This document shows, piece by piece, positions 44,589-53,609 of a stretch of 64,000 bases of DNA. Source of the DNA: JANOBD01 sp031411495. GTDB taxonomy: Bacteria > Planctomycetota > Phycisphaerae > Tepidisphaerales > Tepidisphaeraceae. A model generated the notes under the pieces. The model did no database searches. It had not been told where the DNA came from and was given only the letters and a program-made list of their open reading frames with translations. Each line of letters starts with the position of its first letter. Position 1 is the first letter of the stretch. A program made the position numbers and the translations under genes. The stretch is from contig JANOBD010000175.1 of assembly GCA_031411495.1 (NCBI GenBank), positions 62,001-126,000 of the forward strand. The letters run 5' to 3'.

Positions 44589-45614
44589 CTATCTCAGTAA
44601 ATCCGCCGCGCGGACCAGTTTGAACGTCCCGCCGTTCGCCACCGCGATGTCTCGCAGCGCCTTGGACTCTTCATCGCGCACCATGTCGCTGGTGAAGAGA
44701 ATCGTATTGATGTGAACCTTTCGGCTGCTGTTGCGCTTGTTGATGACCTCCTGAACTTTGTCCGGATTGTCGAGCATGCCATCGGTGAGCAGGAAAATCA
44801 GGTCGGGCTGAAGGTCCAGCGCATCTTCCAGGGCCGGAACCGGGTCGGACGTGGCGCGAAGTTCATTGTCGGTGATGAACTTGAAGGCTCGTGCCTTGTT
44901 GGCCTGGGTGGCGAGCAGGAGCGTCTTCTTGTCGATCGCTTCATACGAGTGCAGTTTGAAGAAGAAAATGTTGAAGCTTTGCGAAGGACGCAGTCGGTCG
45001 ATGGCCTTCTTCAGTTCGTCGTTGAGCAGCAGTTGGCGCTCGCCGAGCAGCGAGCCGGAGGAGTCGGAAACGTAGATGACCTTCTTCACGTTTCCGCCGG
45101 GCATGCCGAACATGCCCTTGCCCTGGCCTTCGCCGCCGCCGGCCGCGGGGCCGAAGGGGGCGAGGTTGCCCGAAGCGTCGCCGACGCCCTTGTTGGTCAG
45201 ACCGCTCAGTGCGCCGCCGACGTTCGAGCCGGCGCCGATCGGCGTGATGTTCTGCTGCACATCCGCCGAGCCGCTCAGCAGGTTCGCGTTGAGCGTATCG
45301 CTCTTCTTGTTAGCCCAGTCCGGCGAGTCCTTGCTCTGCTCGACATCCTGCTCGGCGGCGCGGGTCGGGTCGGAATTGATTCCGGGGTTCTTCACGCCGC
45401 CAGTGTCGGCATTCTCCACGAGATTCGTGTCCGGGATGATGATCTGCTCGATCGCGACGCTGCGGATCACATCCACCGTCTTGAGAATGAGCAAACCGTA
45501 TACGATCAGCACCGCATGAAATGCCAGCGACGTGGCCAATGGCAGAATCGTCTGCACCCGCGGATTCTGCCAGAACGAGGTCGGCGGCAGCGGAGTTGGA
45601 TCGAGTTGGCTCAT
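44589..45614 (-). CDS. vWA protein with TonB-like N-terminal membrane anchor
   Basis: 341 residues from Met 45614. Cytoplasmic start (1-22), one membrane helix (23-42: ILPLATSLAFHAVLIVYGLL) with Ser29 and His33 in the S-x3-H spacing of the TonB anchor (Ser16/His20 in E. coli TonB), a low-complexity Gly/Asn/Ser linker (about 60-175), and a vWA domain (about 180-341) with MIDAS DSSGS in KKVIYVSDSSGSLLGERQLL. First gene of the ExbB/ExbD unit. Suggests a vWA domain pulled or moved by the ExbBD motor. The family link of the vWA is firm; TonB-like energisation is inference. Confidence 0.85.
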   Translation of the reverse strand: MSQLDPTPLPPTSFWQNPRVQTILPLATSLAFHAVLIVYGLLILKTVDVIRSVAIEQIIIPDTNLVENADTGGVKNPGINSDPTRAAEQDVEQSKDSPDWANKKSDTLNANLLSGSADVQQNITPIGAGSNVGGALSGLTNKGVGDASGNLAPFGPAAGGGEGQGKGMFGMPGGNVKKVIYVSDSSGSLLGERQLLLNDELKKAIDRLRPSQSFNIFFFKLHSYEAIDKKTLLLATQANKARAFKFITDNELRATSDPVPALEDALDLQPDLIFLLTDGMLDNPDKVQEVINKRNSSRKVHINTILFTSDMVRDEESKALRDIAVANGGTFKLVRAADLLR

Positions 45615-45633
45615 GCGATGCTGGGATATTTTT

Positions 45634-45828
45634 ACCACGAAGTCACGAAGACACGAAGCTGCAACTGCGCAGCGTTCTTCATTTCAGGCTTCTTCTTCCA
45701 ATTCAGATCATGTAAGGCAGAGACGCTCAGAGGCACGCTGAAGCGGATGCGTCTCCATTTTTTGAAAAGATCGCCGTCTTCCTTCCTCATCGCCAAGTTG
45801 CAGCTTCGTACCTTCGTGACTTCGTGGT
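45634..45828. repeat. Near-perfect 33-bp inverted repeat element
   Basis: accacgaagtcacgaagaca then cgaagctgcaact (45634-45666) matches the inverse of 45796-45828 at 31 of 33 positions. The arms contain three CACGAAG units at 8-base steps. The spacer of about 130 bases has no convincing gene. Confidence 0.8.
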
Positions 45829-45838
45829 TCAATAACTC

Positions 45839-48800
45839 CTACGCATTCGCCGCGACGATCCGTCGGAGGTTGCCTTCGGGATCGCGGAAGAAGTGCGGGC
45901 TCCAGAGGCGATGGATCGCCCAGCCCTGCTTCCGGTGGATGGCGACGCGGAAGATGTCCCAGGCGATCGGATCGTCGACAGCCGCGAAGCGGGTGCCGTC
46001 GGTCAGCACGCCGATGCCGATGGTGCTGGGATCGTCCTTTTTTGCCATCGCATAGTCGATGCAGAACCCTTCGTTGCCCCAGTTGACGATCCCGCCGATC
46101 GATTCGGCGACGAGCAGGTTCGACGCGATCGCCGACGCCAGCGAACTGACCGCCTGTTTTTCCATGATGGTCACCGCAGGCTTTGCATTGCTCGCCGCCC
46201 GCGGCTTCGTCGCGTACTTCGCCGCCAGTTCCTCGGCGTACTTCAGATAGGCATAGAGCAGCCAGCCACCCGTCGGCGTCGATCCTTCGGGCGCCGGCGG
46301 AAGCGCGCGGTAAGTATTGGACGGGATCGACGTGATTAGATGCACCGCCTCGCGCGCCCGCGTGACCAGCACGTTCAGCCGCCGCCCGCCGCCCTGCATC
46401 TGCAGCGGGCCGAACCGCTGGAAGAACTTGCCGTTGACGTCCGGGCCGTAGGTGGTCGAGATGATCATGTGATCGCGCTCGTCGCCCTGCACGTTTTCGA
46501 GGTTTTTGACGAACAGGCCCTCGAACGAACCAGAGCCTTCGCGCGCCCGCGCCGTTTCGAGTTGCTTGGCGAACTTCTCGTCCTCATCCGCCGCGTTGTC
46601 CAGCGCATCGGAAATCGTATCGCGCTGCTGCACGTTCATGCAGGCGATGCCGATGCTCGGCGGCGTGGGTTGATCGAGCAGCTTCTTCACCAGTTCGACG
46701 ACCTTCGCCGCTTCCTTCTCGTTTTCGCCGGTTTTGTAGACGCCATCGGCGCGGATCAACTCGATCGGCGGCAGCGTCGGCATTTTCGCCGGATGCGTCG
46801 GGATCGCCTGCAGGCGCGAGCCGTAGAAATACTTGTTGCTGAACTCAATCAGGTCGGCGTTTTTCGATCGGTAATGGACATCCAAGTACGCCTCCTGGAT
46901 CTGCAGTTGCAGCGCTGCACCCAAAAGATCCTCGGTGCCGGACTGCGCCTTCTCGAACAGGTCCTGGCTGCTCTCGACTTCCTTCTCGTCGTCGCCATCG
47001 ACCACCGCGCTCTCGAAGAACCGCGTCGGCGGGAGCTGCTTCTCATCGCCGGCGATGACGATGCGCTTGGCCCGCGCCAGCACCGGCAGCGCCTCTTCGA
47101 GCCGCACCTGCGACGCTTCATCAAAGATCACCACATCAAACACGGCCTTGCGGGCAAACAGCTGCGCAACCGTTTCGGGACTGGCCATCCAGACGGGTCG
47201 AAGATCGAACAGCGGGTCGCCGCCTTCGATGGCGTTGCCGAGTTGAATCACTTTGCGGAGACGCATGGCGTTCTTGCCGGTGAGGAGGAATCGCCGCTTC
47301 AGATCGGCACCGACGGCGTTGAGCTTGTTCCCATCGCACAGCCGCGTCTGCGCCTTGTTGGTCCAGAACTGTAATACCCCTTCCTGGATCATCTTCTGCC
47401 GATCCTTCTCCATCGCGCCAAGTCGGTCGGCGGCCGTCTGCAGGCGCTGCGGGTCGATCTGCTGCAGCGACGGGTCGGCGGCGATGCGTTTGCGGATTTC
47501 GGCCTCGATCGCGTTTCGGCCGATCGCCAGCAGGGCGCCCCGCGCATCCACGCCGCTGGTCATCAACGCGCGCAGCGCCTCGGCGGTCTGCGGCGGCAGA
47601 TCCGCCAGCGAGTTCTCCACCCGCACGACGCCTTCGAGCGAATCGAGTTGCTCGGTCATGAGTTTCGCACGATCCGCGAGTGGCTGATTCGCGTAGAGCA
47701 AAGCCGCAAGCCGCTTCGCGCCGGCAGGGCCGGTGAGTTGCGATTGCGTGGCTGCGGCGAGCGTCGAGGTAATCGCGGCGGCGCGATCCTTCGCGCTCGC
47801 GAAGGCCTTGGCGAGCACCGACAAATCGCTGTCGAGTTGCTTGATGATCCACTCTTTCAGCGGCGTAAGCGACGGCTTCTTGTCGATGCTCGAAAGCAAA
47901 CTCGACACCGTCACGTATCCGCCGACGCCCTTGATCAGTTCATCATCGCTCGCGGGAGCGGTCGGCGGATTCGCGATGCCGTTCAGCTCGGCCGACAGGT
48001 AGTGGAGCATCACGCGAACGTTGTACGCGTCGAGGAACGCCTTGAGTTTCGTCGCCGATGCCGCGTCGAGCGATAGGCCGAACGGATCGAGGATCGCCTT
48101 CGCCGCACTCTTGGTTCCGAACGAAAGTCCGCCGAGCAGGCGCTTCGTGGAATCGATGTAATCCTGCAGCGCCTGTCGCTGCCGCGCGAGTTCCGGCGGC
48201 GTGAGGTTGAGCGATCTCGCCACGCTACCCATCGCCAGGTCCAACGGCGACGCTTTCACGCGATCGAGCATCGGCCCGGCCTCGAACAATCGCGCCTGCA
48301 GCCGTGTGAGGGACGATGCATCCATCGCGAGCAGCTTCGCAAGTGTTTGCGTCGCGCCGCCGGTTATGATCGATGAGAGCTGGTTCGCGAAGTCGACGCG
48401 ATCATTCGCCTGTGTGCTCAAGTCGATGCCATCAATGAAGGCCGGCGCGCCGGGGACGATGTTTGCATCCGATTTGGCGATCGAATCAGCGAGTGTCGCC
48501 GCGGCGCTGCAAACTTCGTTCACCGGGCGCGACATGAAGCTGCTCAGATCCGTCGTCACGAGCCCCGCCCACGGATTGGTCGCATACTTCACGCCGCTGG
48601 CGCGGTCGAACAGTTCCTGCAGTCCCGTCGCCTGCGCGCCCAGCGTGTCGGCGGTAATCCCCGCAAGCTGCGGCGGCATCGCCACCTTGCCCGCCGGCGT
48701 CGAGAACCATTTGCCCACCAGTTCGTGAAAGCTCTCGCCATCCGGCGTCGGCGGCCTGGAGAGCGTGTTGTGATAGCTGAGCAGCTCGCCGTGCAGTTTG

Positions 48801-50203
48801 TTCAGCTCGTCATCGAGCTGCGCCAGCAACGTCTCGCTTCGCGGGCTCATCTTCTTTTCGAGCAGGTGATCGAGCTGATCGCGAATCGATCGATAGAACT
48901 CCCCCTGATCGGTCTGCGGATCGTGGACCACGGCGCACAGATCGCCGAGCCCGGTGAAGCTGAGGCGATTGAGCACGACGTCGAGTGCGGTCCGCTTGTC
49001 GCACACGAACAACACACGCTGCCCGCGCGAGAGGTGATCGCCGATGAGGTTGACGATCGTCTGGCTCTTGCCGGTACCCGGCGGGCCGTGGATCACCACG
49101 CCGCGCGTGCTCTGCGCCAGCCGGATCACCTGCCGCTGGCACGGGTCGGCATCGGTCACGAGGCGCACGCTCGTCGGCCCGATCTTCGGCAGGTTCGGGT
49201 CGAGCGTTTTTCCCGGCAAGGGCGGCGGCGAGTGGACGTTGTCGAGCGCAAGGTTCGCGCTCAGGAACGCCTCCATCGGTCCGGGCACCGCCCCATTCTC
49301 CACGAACGCCTTCATGTCCTGGATCAGCCCCTGGTTCGTCATCGGGAACAGGCCGAGCACCGCGCTGGAGAGGATCTGCGCTTTGTCCTTGTCGGCATCC
49401 GATTTCGGCGAGACTTCGAGCTTGAAAGTGTCGGGCAACTGCAGGTCGGGCGCTTCGGGCGCGGGCATCTGGTCGTGGCCGGGCGGGACGAAATCGGGCA
49501 GCGTAATTTCCAGGCACTTCGCCGCGGCGGCCGCCAGCATGATGATCTCGCGCAGCGGCTTGTTGCCGGTTTCATCTTCGAACGCGCGCATCAGGTCTTT
49601 CTTGCCGGTGAGTTGTTCGAGCCACGCGAAGAGCGCGACGTTGGGCACGACGCGGTCGACGCCGTCGCCGAAGCAACTGATCTCGACGGTGGTGTTCACG
49701 CCGCGCGTGACGGTGACCTCGACGGGGATAAACGCGATCGGCGCAATCACGCGGCGGCTCATCTCCTTGCCAAGCGTGCCCGGCGGCATGGTGAGCAGTG
49801 GAAACCCAAGCGCGAGCGCGTGGACACCGGTGTCCTGCGTGTAGACGCGCGAATCATCGGTCATTACGCGAAGTTTGGTGAGCAGCTGCGAGACGTTTAG
49901 TTGCGAATCATCCTCTTTCGAATCGGGCGAAGCTGCATCATCCGCTTTCGGTGAAGTCTTCTTCCCCCGCGCGACCGCCTTGGGCGTCTTGGCGCTGATC
50001 TTGGCCGTCGCGTCGTCGCTGAGCAGCATCTTGAGGACTTGTGTGGGATCGACGCCTTCGAGCTTCCCGAGCGAAGCGACATCCACCCGCTGCCGCGAGT
50101 TGTGCGGCCGACAGTTCATCGCCGGGCCGTTGAGCAGGCCGGTCATCAGTCGATCGAGAAGCTTGTTGAGGATGGGTGAGCCCTGCGGGGCAGAGGTGGT
50201 CAT
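45839..50203 (-). CDS. Giant SF1 DNA/RNA helicase, DUF4011/AAA_11-12 type, with MTES_1575-like C-terminal domain
   Basis: 1454 residues from Met 50203 (an upstream Met at 50239 adds 12). The N-terminus (ILNKLLDRLMTGLLNGPAMN) resembles DUF4011, followed by a large accessory region. Helicase motifs: Walker A GPPGTGKSQTIVNLIGDHLS (about 370), motif II FDVVIFDEASQVRLEEALPV (about 1025), motif III IAGDEKQLPPTRF, motif VI near NVLVTRAREAVHLITSIPS. The last 70 residues (FCIDYAMAKKDDPS...AIHRKQGWAIHRLWSPHFFR) match the Vsr-like MTES_1575 nuclease fold, but the ExK/GIEcDG position reads GIGVLTDG, lacking the catalytic Glu. Related proteins occur in defence loci; no other defence gene is beside it. Confidence 0.85.
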   Translation of the reverse strand: MTTSAPQGSPILNKLLDRLMTGLLNGPAMNCRPHNSRQRVDVASLGKLEGVDPTQVLKMLLSDDATAKISAKTPKAVARGKKTSPKADDAASPDSKEDDSQLNVSQLLTKLRVMTDDSRVYTQDTGVHALALGFPLLTMPPGTLGKEMSRRVIAPIAFIPVEVTVTRGVNTTVEISCFGDGVDRVVPNVALFAWLEQLTGKKDLMRAFEDETGNKPLREIIMLAAAAAKCLEITLPDFVPPGHDQMPAPEAPDLQLPDTFKLEVSPKSDADKDKAQILSSAVLGLFPMTNQGLIQDMKAFVENGAVPGPMEAFLSANLALDNVHSPPPLPGKTLDPNLPKIGPTSVRLVTDADPCQRQVIRLAQSTRGVVIHGPPGTGKSQTIVNLIGDHLSRGQRVLFVCDKRTALDVVLNRLSFTGLGDLCAVVHDPQTDQGEFYRSIRDQLDHLLEKKMSPRSETLLAQLDDELNKLHGELLSYHNTLSRPPTPDGESFHELVGKWFSTPAGKVAMPPQLAGITADTLGAQATGLQELFDRASGVKYATNPWAGLVTTDLSSFMSRPVNEVCSAAATLADSIAKSDANIVPGAPAFIDGIDLSTQANDRVDFANQLSSIITGGATQTLAKLLAMDASSLTRLQARLFEAGPMLDRVKASPLDLAMGSVARSLNLTPPELARQRQALQDYIDSTKRLLGGLSFGTKSAAKAILDPFGLSLDAASATKLKAFLDAYNVRVMLHYLSAELNGIANPPTAPASDDELIKGVGGYVTVSSLLSSIDKKPSLTPLKEWIIKQLDSDLSVLAKAFASAKDRAAAITSTLAAATQSQLTGPAGAKRLAALLYANQPLADRAKLMTEQLDSLEGVVRVENSLADLPPQTAEALRALMTSGVDARGALLAIGRNAIEAEIRKRIAADPSLQQIDPQRLQTAADRLGAMEKDRQKMIQEGVLQFWTNKAQTRLCDGNKLNAVGADLKRRFLLTGKNAMRLRKVIQLGNAIEGGDPLFDLRPVWMASPETVAQLFARKAVFDVVIFDEASQVRLEEALPVLARAKRIVIAGDEKQLPPTRFFESAVVDGDDEKEVESSQDLFEKAQSGTEDLLGAALQLQIQEAYLDVHYRSKNADLIEFSNKYFYGSRLQAIPTHPAKMPTLPPIELIRADGVYKTGENEKEAAKVVELVKKLLDQPTPPSIGIACMNVQQRDTISDALDNAADEDEKFAKQLETARAREGSGSFEGLFVKNLENVQGDERDHMIISTTYGPDVNGKFFQRFGPLQMQGGGRRLNVLVTRAREAVHLITSIPSNTYRALPPAPEGSTPTGGWLLYAYLKYAEELAAKYATKPRAASNAKPAVTIMEKQAVSSLASAIASNLLVAESIGGIVNWGNEGFCIDYAMAKKDDPSTIGIGVLTDGTRFAAVDDPIAWDIFRVAIHRKQGWAIHRLWSPHFFRDPEGNLRRIVAANA

Positions 50204-50314
50204 TCGCGAGATGTTACGTCCAGCCGGGAAGACCGTCACGGTCCGGCCGTATCAGGCCCGATCGCAGGTACATTTCGCGGGCGATTCCGAAGCAAGCGGG
50301 TAGAGTGTCGGCGG

Positions 50315-50893
50315 ATGTCCTCTTCACCCTTACTCGATAGGATGGTGATCGCCGCCCAACGCGTCCGCGAGCGTCTGCTTCGGGCGACATGTGCGCTTCA
50401 AGTGGCCGGCATTCCCTACGCGGTGATCGACGACAATGCCGTAGCGGCATGAGTGGCAAGTGTCGATCCCTCCGCCGTGCCCAACACGCAGGACGTCGAC
50501 ATCCTTCTCCGCCGGGCCGATCTCGAAGCCGCCAGGCGCGCCATGGAGGCGGCCGGTTTCGTCTATCGACACATCACCGGCATCGACATGTTCCTCGACG
50601 GGACTGATGCGCGGGCGCGCGATGCGGTTCACGTCGTGCTGGCCGGCGAGAAAATCCGTGCGGAGTATTCATCGGCCGCGCCGGATGTGACCGAGTCGGA
50701 GAAGCCGGACCGGTTCTTTGTGCTCAGCCTCGAGTCGCTGGTGCGGATGAAGTTGGCGAGCTTTCGCGACAAGGACCGAACTCACCTTCGCGATTTTCTC
50801 GATATCGGCCTGATCGACGCGTCCTGGACGTCGCGCTTTTCGCCTGACCTCGCCGCACGGCTGCAGCAGCTCATCGACACGCCGGAAGGCTAG
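50315..50893 (+). pseudogene. Nucleotidyltransferase-like gene with in-frame TGA
   Basis: From ATG 50315 the frame reads MSSSPLLDRMVIAAQRVRER and IPYAVIDDNAVAA, then TGA (50450-50452), then VASVDPSAVPNTQDVDILLR and SLESLVRMKLASFRDKDRTH. Intact relatives read VIGGNAVAAWVA, so the TGA replaces Trp and the GG of the nucleotidyltransferase motif has become DD; all three are G-to-A changes. The DVD metal motif is kept. A GTG at 50453 could start a 146-residue fragment without the first helices, but decay is more likely. Divergent from the helicase gene and overlapping the next gene's end by 4 bases. Confidence 0.8.
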
Positions 50894-52035
50894 TCTTTGT
50901 GTTTCGCCTGCCGCGAACTCGGGTGCGTCGTCGGTTGCGTGGCCGGCGGCGGATAGAGAAGGTTGGCGAGCGCATTGGTGAACTTGGTCGCGCCGGTCAG
51001 ATTCAAATGGGCCATCTCGCGGAAGTCGCGATCATTGGGCGCGATGCCCAGTTGATCCACGCGGTAAAATGCGACGTTCGGCTTCCCGTTCGCCTCCTCC
51101 TCGGTGGTTTGAAGAAACGAAGGGTAGATCGTCGCGTTGCTGCGGTTCAATTCCGTCTTTACTGCCCGGGAGGGCGGCACCTCGAACAGGATGAACTTCG
51201 CGTCGCCGTTCCCGAACTGCGCAATCGTCCGCCGCAGGCTCGCGACCATGATCGCGTCCGGATAGTCGCTGCGCTGGAAGTCGCGGATGTTCTGGAGCAC
51301 GCGGTCGCGCCGCGCGGGACGTGTCTGAAGCGACTGACGCGACTTGCTCCGCTGCCAGTCGCTGAGCTGGCCGTAGATGAGCGAGTCCTTCGCGCTTCGA
51401 TGCGTGCCGGTGAGTGCCTGGCGAACCGACAGTCGGATCTGCTCGCGCTGTCCTAGCACGCGGAAGTGCCGGCCAATCTCGGTGCGGACGACCGTCGCCA
51501 GTTCAGGCAGGACACGCTCGGTACCGGCGTCCATCACCCGTTTCCAGTCGTCGAGGTTCCAGAACGCCGTCGCCTTGTCGAACGCGCCGCCGGTACGGTT
51601 GAAATCGCGCTCGGCGATGCCGTAGAGAATGACTTTCGGCGGGCGCGCGGTTCGCATCGCGCGGCTGACGATCGCTTCGACATCGCTCGCGTGAGCGCCG
51701 CTCACGGCGCAGCTGCCCACGGTGACGTCGCGGCCGGCGCGCTGGGACAGGACCTGTTTCAGCAGAGGCAGGTTGACCGCTTCGCGCGCGCGACTGGAGC
51801 CGACGACCATCACCTCCGGCGCGTCGTTCCGATTCAGCGCCGCCGCGACGGCGTTGTACTCCTCGCCGCCAAGCTCGTACGGGATCGAGCGCGGCCATCC
51901 ACCCACGCGCAGCGCCACCTCGCACGCGATCAGGACGGCGAGGACGATGACGATCGTCCGGAGGATTGATCGCCCCGCCTCTCGCTCGGCGAGTGGTGAC
52001 GATTCAGAATTGGAAATAAATGAAGGTTCTTCCAC
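50890..52035 (-). CDS. Membrane-anchored SGNH-like hydrolase / O-acyltransferase partner
   Basis: 381 residues. One N-terminal helix (ILRTIVIVLAVLIACEVALR), then a periplasmic domain with the SGNH nucleophile block PEVMVVGSSRAREAVNLP, the next blocks around GSCAVSGAHASDVEAIV and LYGIAERDFNRTGGAF, and a final MAHLNLTGATKFTNALANLL with the catalytic His/Asn. This resembles DltD/AlgJ-AlgX-like partners of MBOAT acyltransferases. It overlaps the MBOAT gene upstream by 32 bases, so the two are translationally coupled. Substrate polymer unknown. Confidence 0.82.
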   Translation of the reverse strand: MEEPSFISNSESSPLAEREAGRSILRTIVIVLAVLIACEVALRVGGWPRSIPYELGGEEYNAVAAALNRNDAPEVMVVGSSRAREAVNLPLLKQVLSQRAGRDVTVGSCAVSGAHASDVEAIVSRAMRTARPPKVILYGIAERDFNRTGGAFDKATAFWNLDDWKRVMDAGTERVLPELATVVRTEIGRHFRVLGQREQIRLSVRQALTGTHRSAKDSLIYGQLSDWQRSKSRQSLQTRPARRDRVLQNIRDFQRSDYPDAIMVASLRRTIAQFGNGDAKFILFEVPPSRAVKTELNRSNATIYPSFLQTTEEEANGKPNVAFYRVDQLGIAPNDRDFREMAHLNLTGATKFTNALANLLYPPPATQPTTHPSSRQAKHKD

Positions 52036-53524
52036 CCGTATCTCCCCAGATCAGGATGACCAGGATCGCCGCCGCGTACACGATGCCGCGAGCCGGCTTG
52101 GGCAGTTTCATCGCGATGAACGCCTTGCCGGTGATCTCCTGCATCAGTTGCACGACCAACATCAGCCCCGCCGTGAAGCAGAACGTCATCATCAGTGCAT
52201 TGTCGAGATGGCTGATCGGCATCGGTGCCTTCCACGCATAGACCTGCGCCGGCAGGGCCTTGATCGAGAGCCCGATCGCCTTGAGCATCACCGCGCAGTG
52301 CTCCAGCGAATCGGCCCGGAACAAAAGCCACCCCAGGCACACCAGGTGGAACGTGAAGACGACGCACACCCCATCCCAAAGCAGGTGCGGCACGCGCGCC
52401 GCGGGCGAAAGCTTTTCGAGCCAGCTATTGAGGAACCGGTGCGCGCAGAGCAGGAAGCCCTGGTACGCGCCCCAGGCGATGAACGTCCACGCGGCGCCGT
52501 GCCACAGACCGCCGATGAGCATGGTGAGCATCAGGTTCACGTACGTGCGGACCGGCCCTTTGCGGTTGCCGCCGAGCGGAATGTACAGATAGTCGCGCAG
52601 CCAGCTGCTCAAAGAGATGTGCCAGCGGTGCCAGAATTCGCTGGGGTTGCGGCTGAAGTACGGCAGATCGAAGTTGCGCATCAGCTCGAAGCCCATGCAT
52701 CGCGCCACCCCGCGGGCGATGTCGGTGTATCCGGAGAAATCGCAGTAGATCTGGATCGCGAACGCGTAAATTGCGATGAGCGCCGTTCCGCCGGTCGGCG
52801 CCAGCGAAAACTGCGAGAACTCGGTCGGGAACTGCTTGAACGCGGTGTCGGCGACCTGGGCGATGTTGTCGGCGATCACGACCTTCTTGAACAGGCCTGT
52901 CAGGATCAGGTAACAGCCGTTCGCGAAGTTCGTCCGGTTCATCGACGACACCACGCGCAGCTGCGGCAACAGGTGCGCCCCGCGTTCGATCGGGCCCGCA
53001 ACCAACGGCGGAAAAAACGCGACGAAGCTCGCATACGTCAGCAAACTCCGCTCGCACTGCGTCTTGCCGCGATAGATGTCGATGACGTAGCTCATCGACT
53101 GAAACGTGTAAAAGCTGATGCCCACCGGCAGGATGATCTGCAGCGTCGGCAGGTTGGCCTGTACATGGAAGTGATCCAGCAGCGCCTTGAAGCTGTCGGC
53201 GAAGAAGCCGAAATATTTGAAAAAGCCCAGGATGATCAGGTTGAAGCTCAAACTCACGCCGACGATCAGCTTGGCGAGCCTGACATTCGGCGCGACGTCC
53301 GCCATTTTCGGGCGCAGCGCATCCTCCACCAGTCGCCCGGCCGCGTAGTCGAGGATCGTCGTCAGCAGCAGCAGCCCGAGAAATCGCCAGTCCCACCAGC
53401 CATAGAAGTAGTAGCCGCACGCGATGAGGAAAATGTTTCGGCCACGTACCGAGTTGCGCAGGCGCAGCAGGACCGCCATCACCACGGTGAAGAAGAGCGC
53501 GAAATGAAGGCTGTTGAAGACCAT
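52004..53524 (-). CDS. MBOAT family O-acyltransferase (AlgI/DltB-like)
   Basis: 506-residue polytopic membrane protein. MBOAT signatures: AGPIERGAHLLPQLRVVSSM, FWHRWHISLSSWLRDYLYIP, LGGNRKGPVRTYVNLMLTML and the catalytic-His segment IGGLWHGAAWTFIAWGAYQG. It probably moves acyl (acetyl) groups across the inner membrane for transfer to an exported polysaccharide by the SGNH partner gene downstream. No alginate or cellulose synthase genes are adjacent. Start ATG 53524. Confidence 0.93.
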   Translation of the reverse strand: MVFNSLHFALFFTVVMAVLLRLRNSVRGRNIFLIACGYYFYGWWDWRFLGLLLLTTILDYAAGRLVEDALRPKMADVAPNVRLAKLIVGVSLSFNLIILGFFKYFGFFADSFKALLDHFHVQANLPTLQIILPVGISFYTFQSMSYVIDIYRGKTQCERSLLTYASFVAFFPPLVAGPIERGAHLLPQLRVVSSMNRTNFANGCYLILTGLFKKVVIADNIAQVADTAFKQFPTEFSQFSLAPTGGTALIAIYAFAIQIYCDFSGYTDIARGVARCMGFELMRNFDLPYFSRNPSEFWHRWHISLSSWLRDYLYIPLGGNRKGPVRTYVNLMLTMLIGGLWHGAAWTFIAWGAYQGFLLCAHRFLNSWLEKLSPAARVPHLLWDGVCVVFTFHLVCLGWLLFRADSLEHCAVMLKAIGLSIKALPAQVYAWKAPMPISHLDNALMMTFCFTAGLMLVVQLMQEITGKAFIAMKLPKPARGIVYAAAILVILIWGDTGGRTFIYFQF

Positions 53525-53609
53525 GCAGACGCCGGGCGAGACGTTGGAAACCGCGCGGGAGAGTAGAAGGCCGCGGATGTCGCGTCAAACGCGAGACGAC
53601 ACCCACCCG

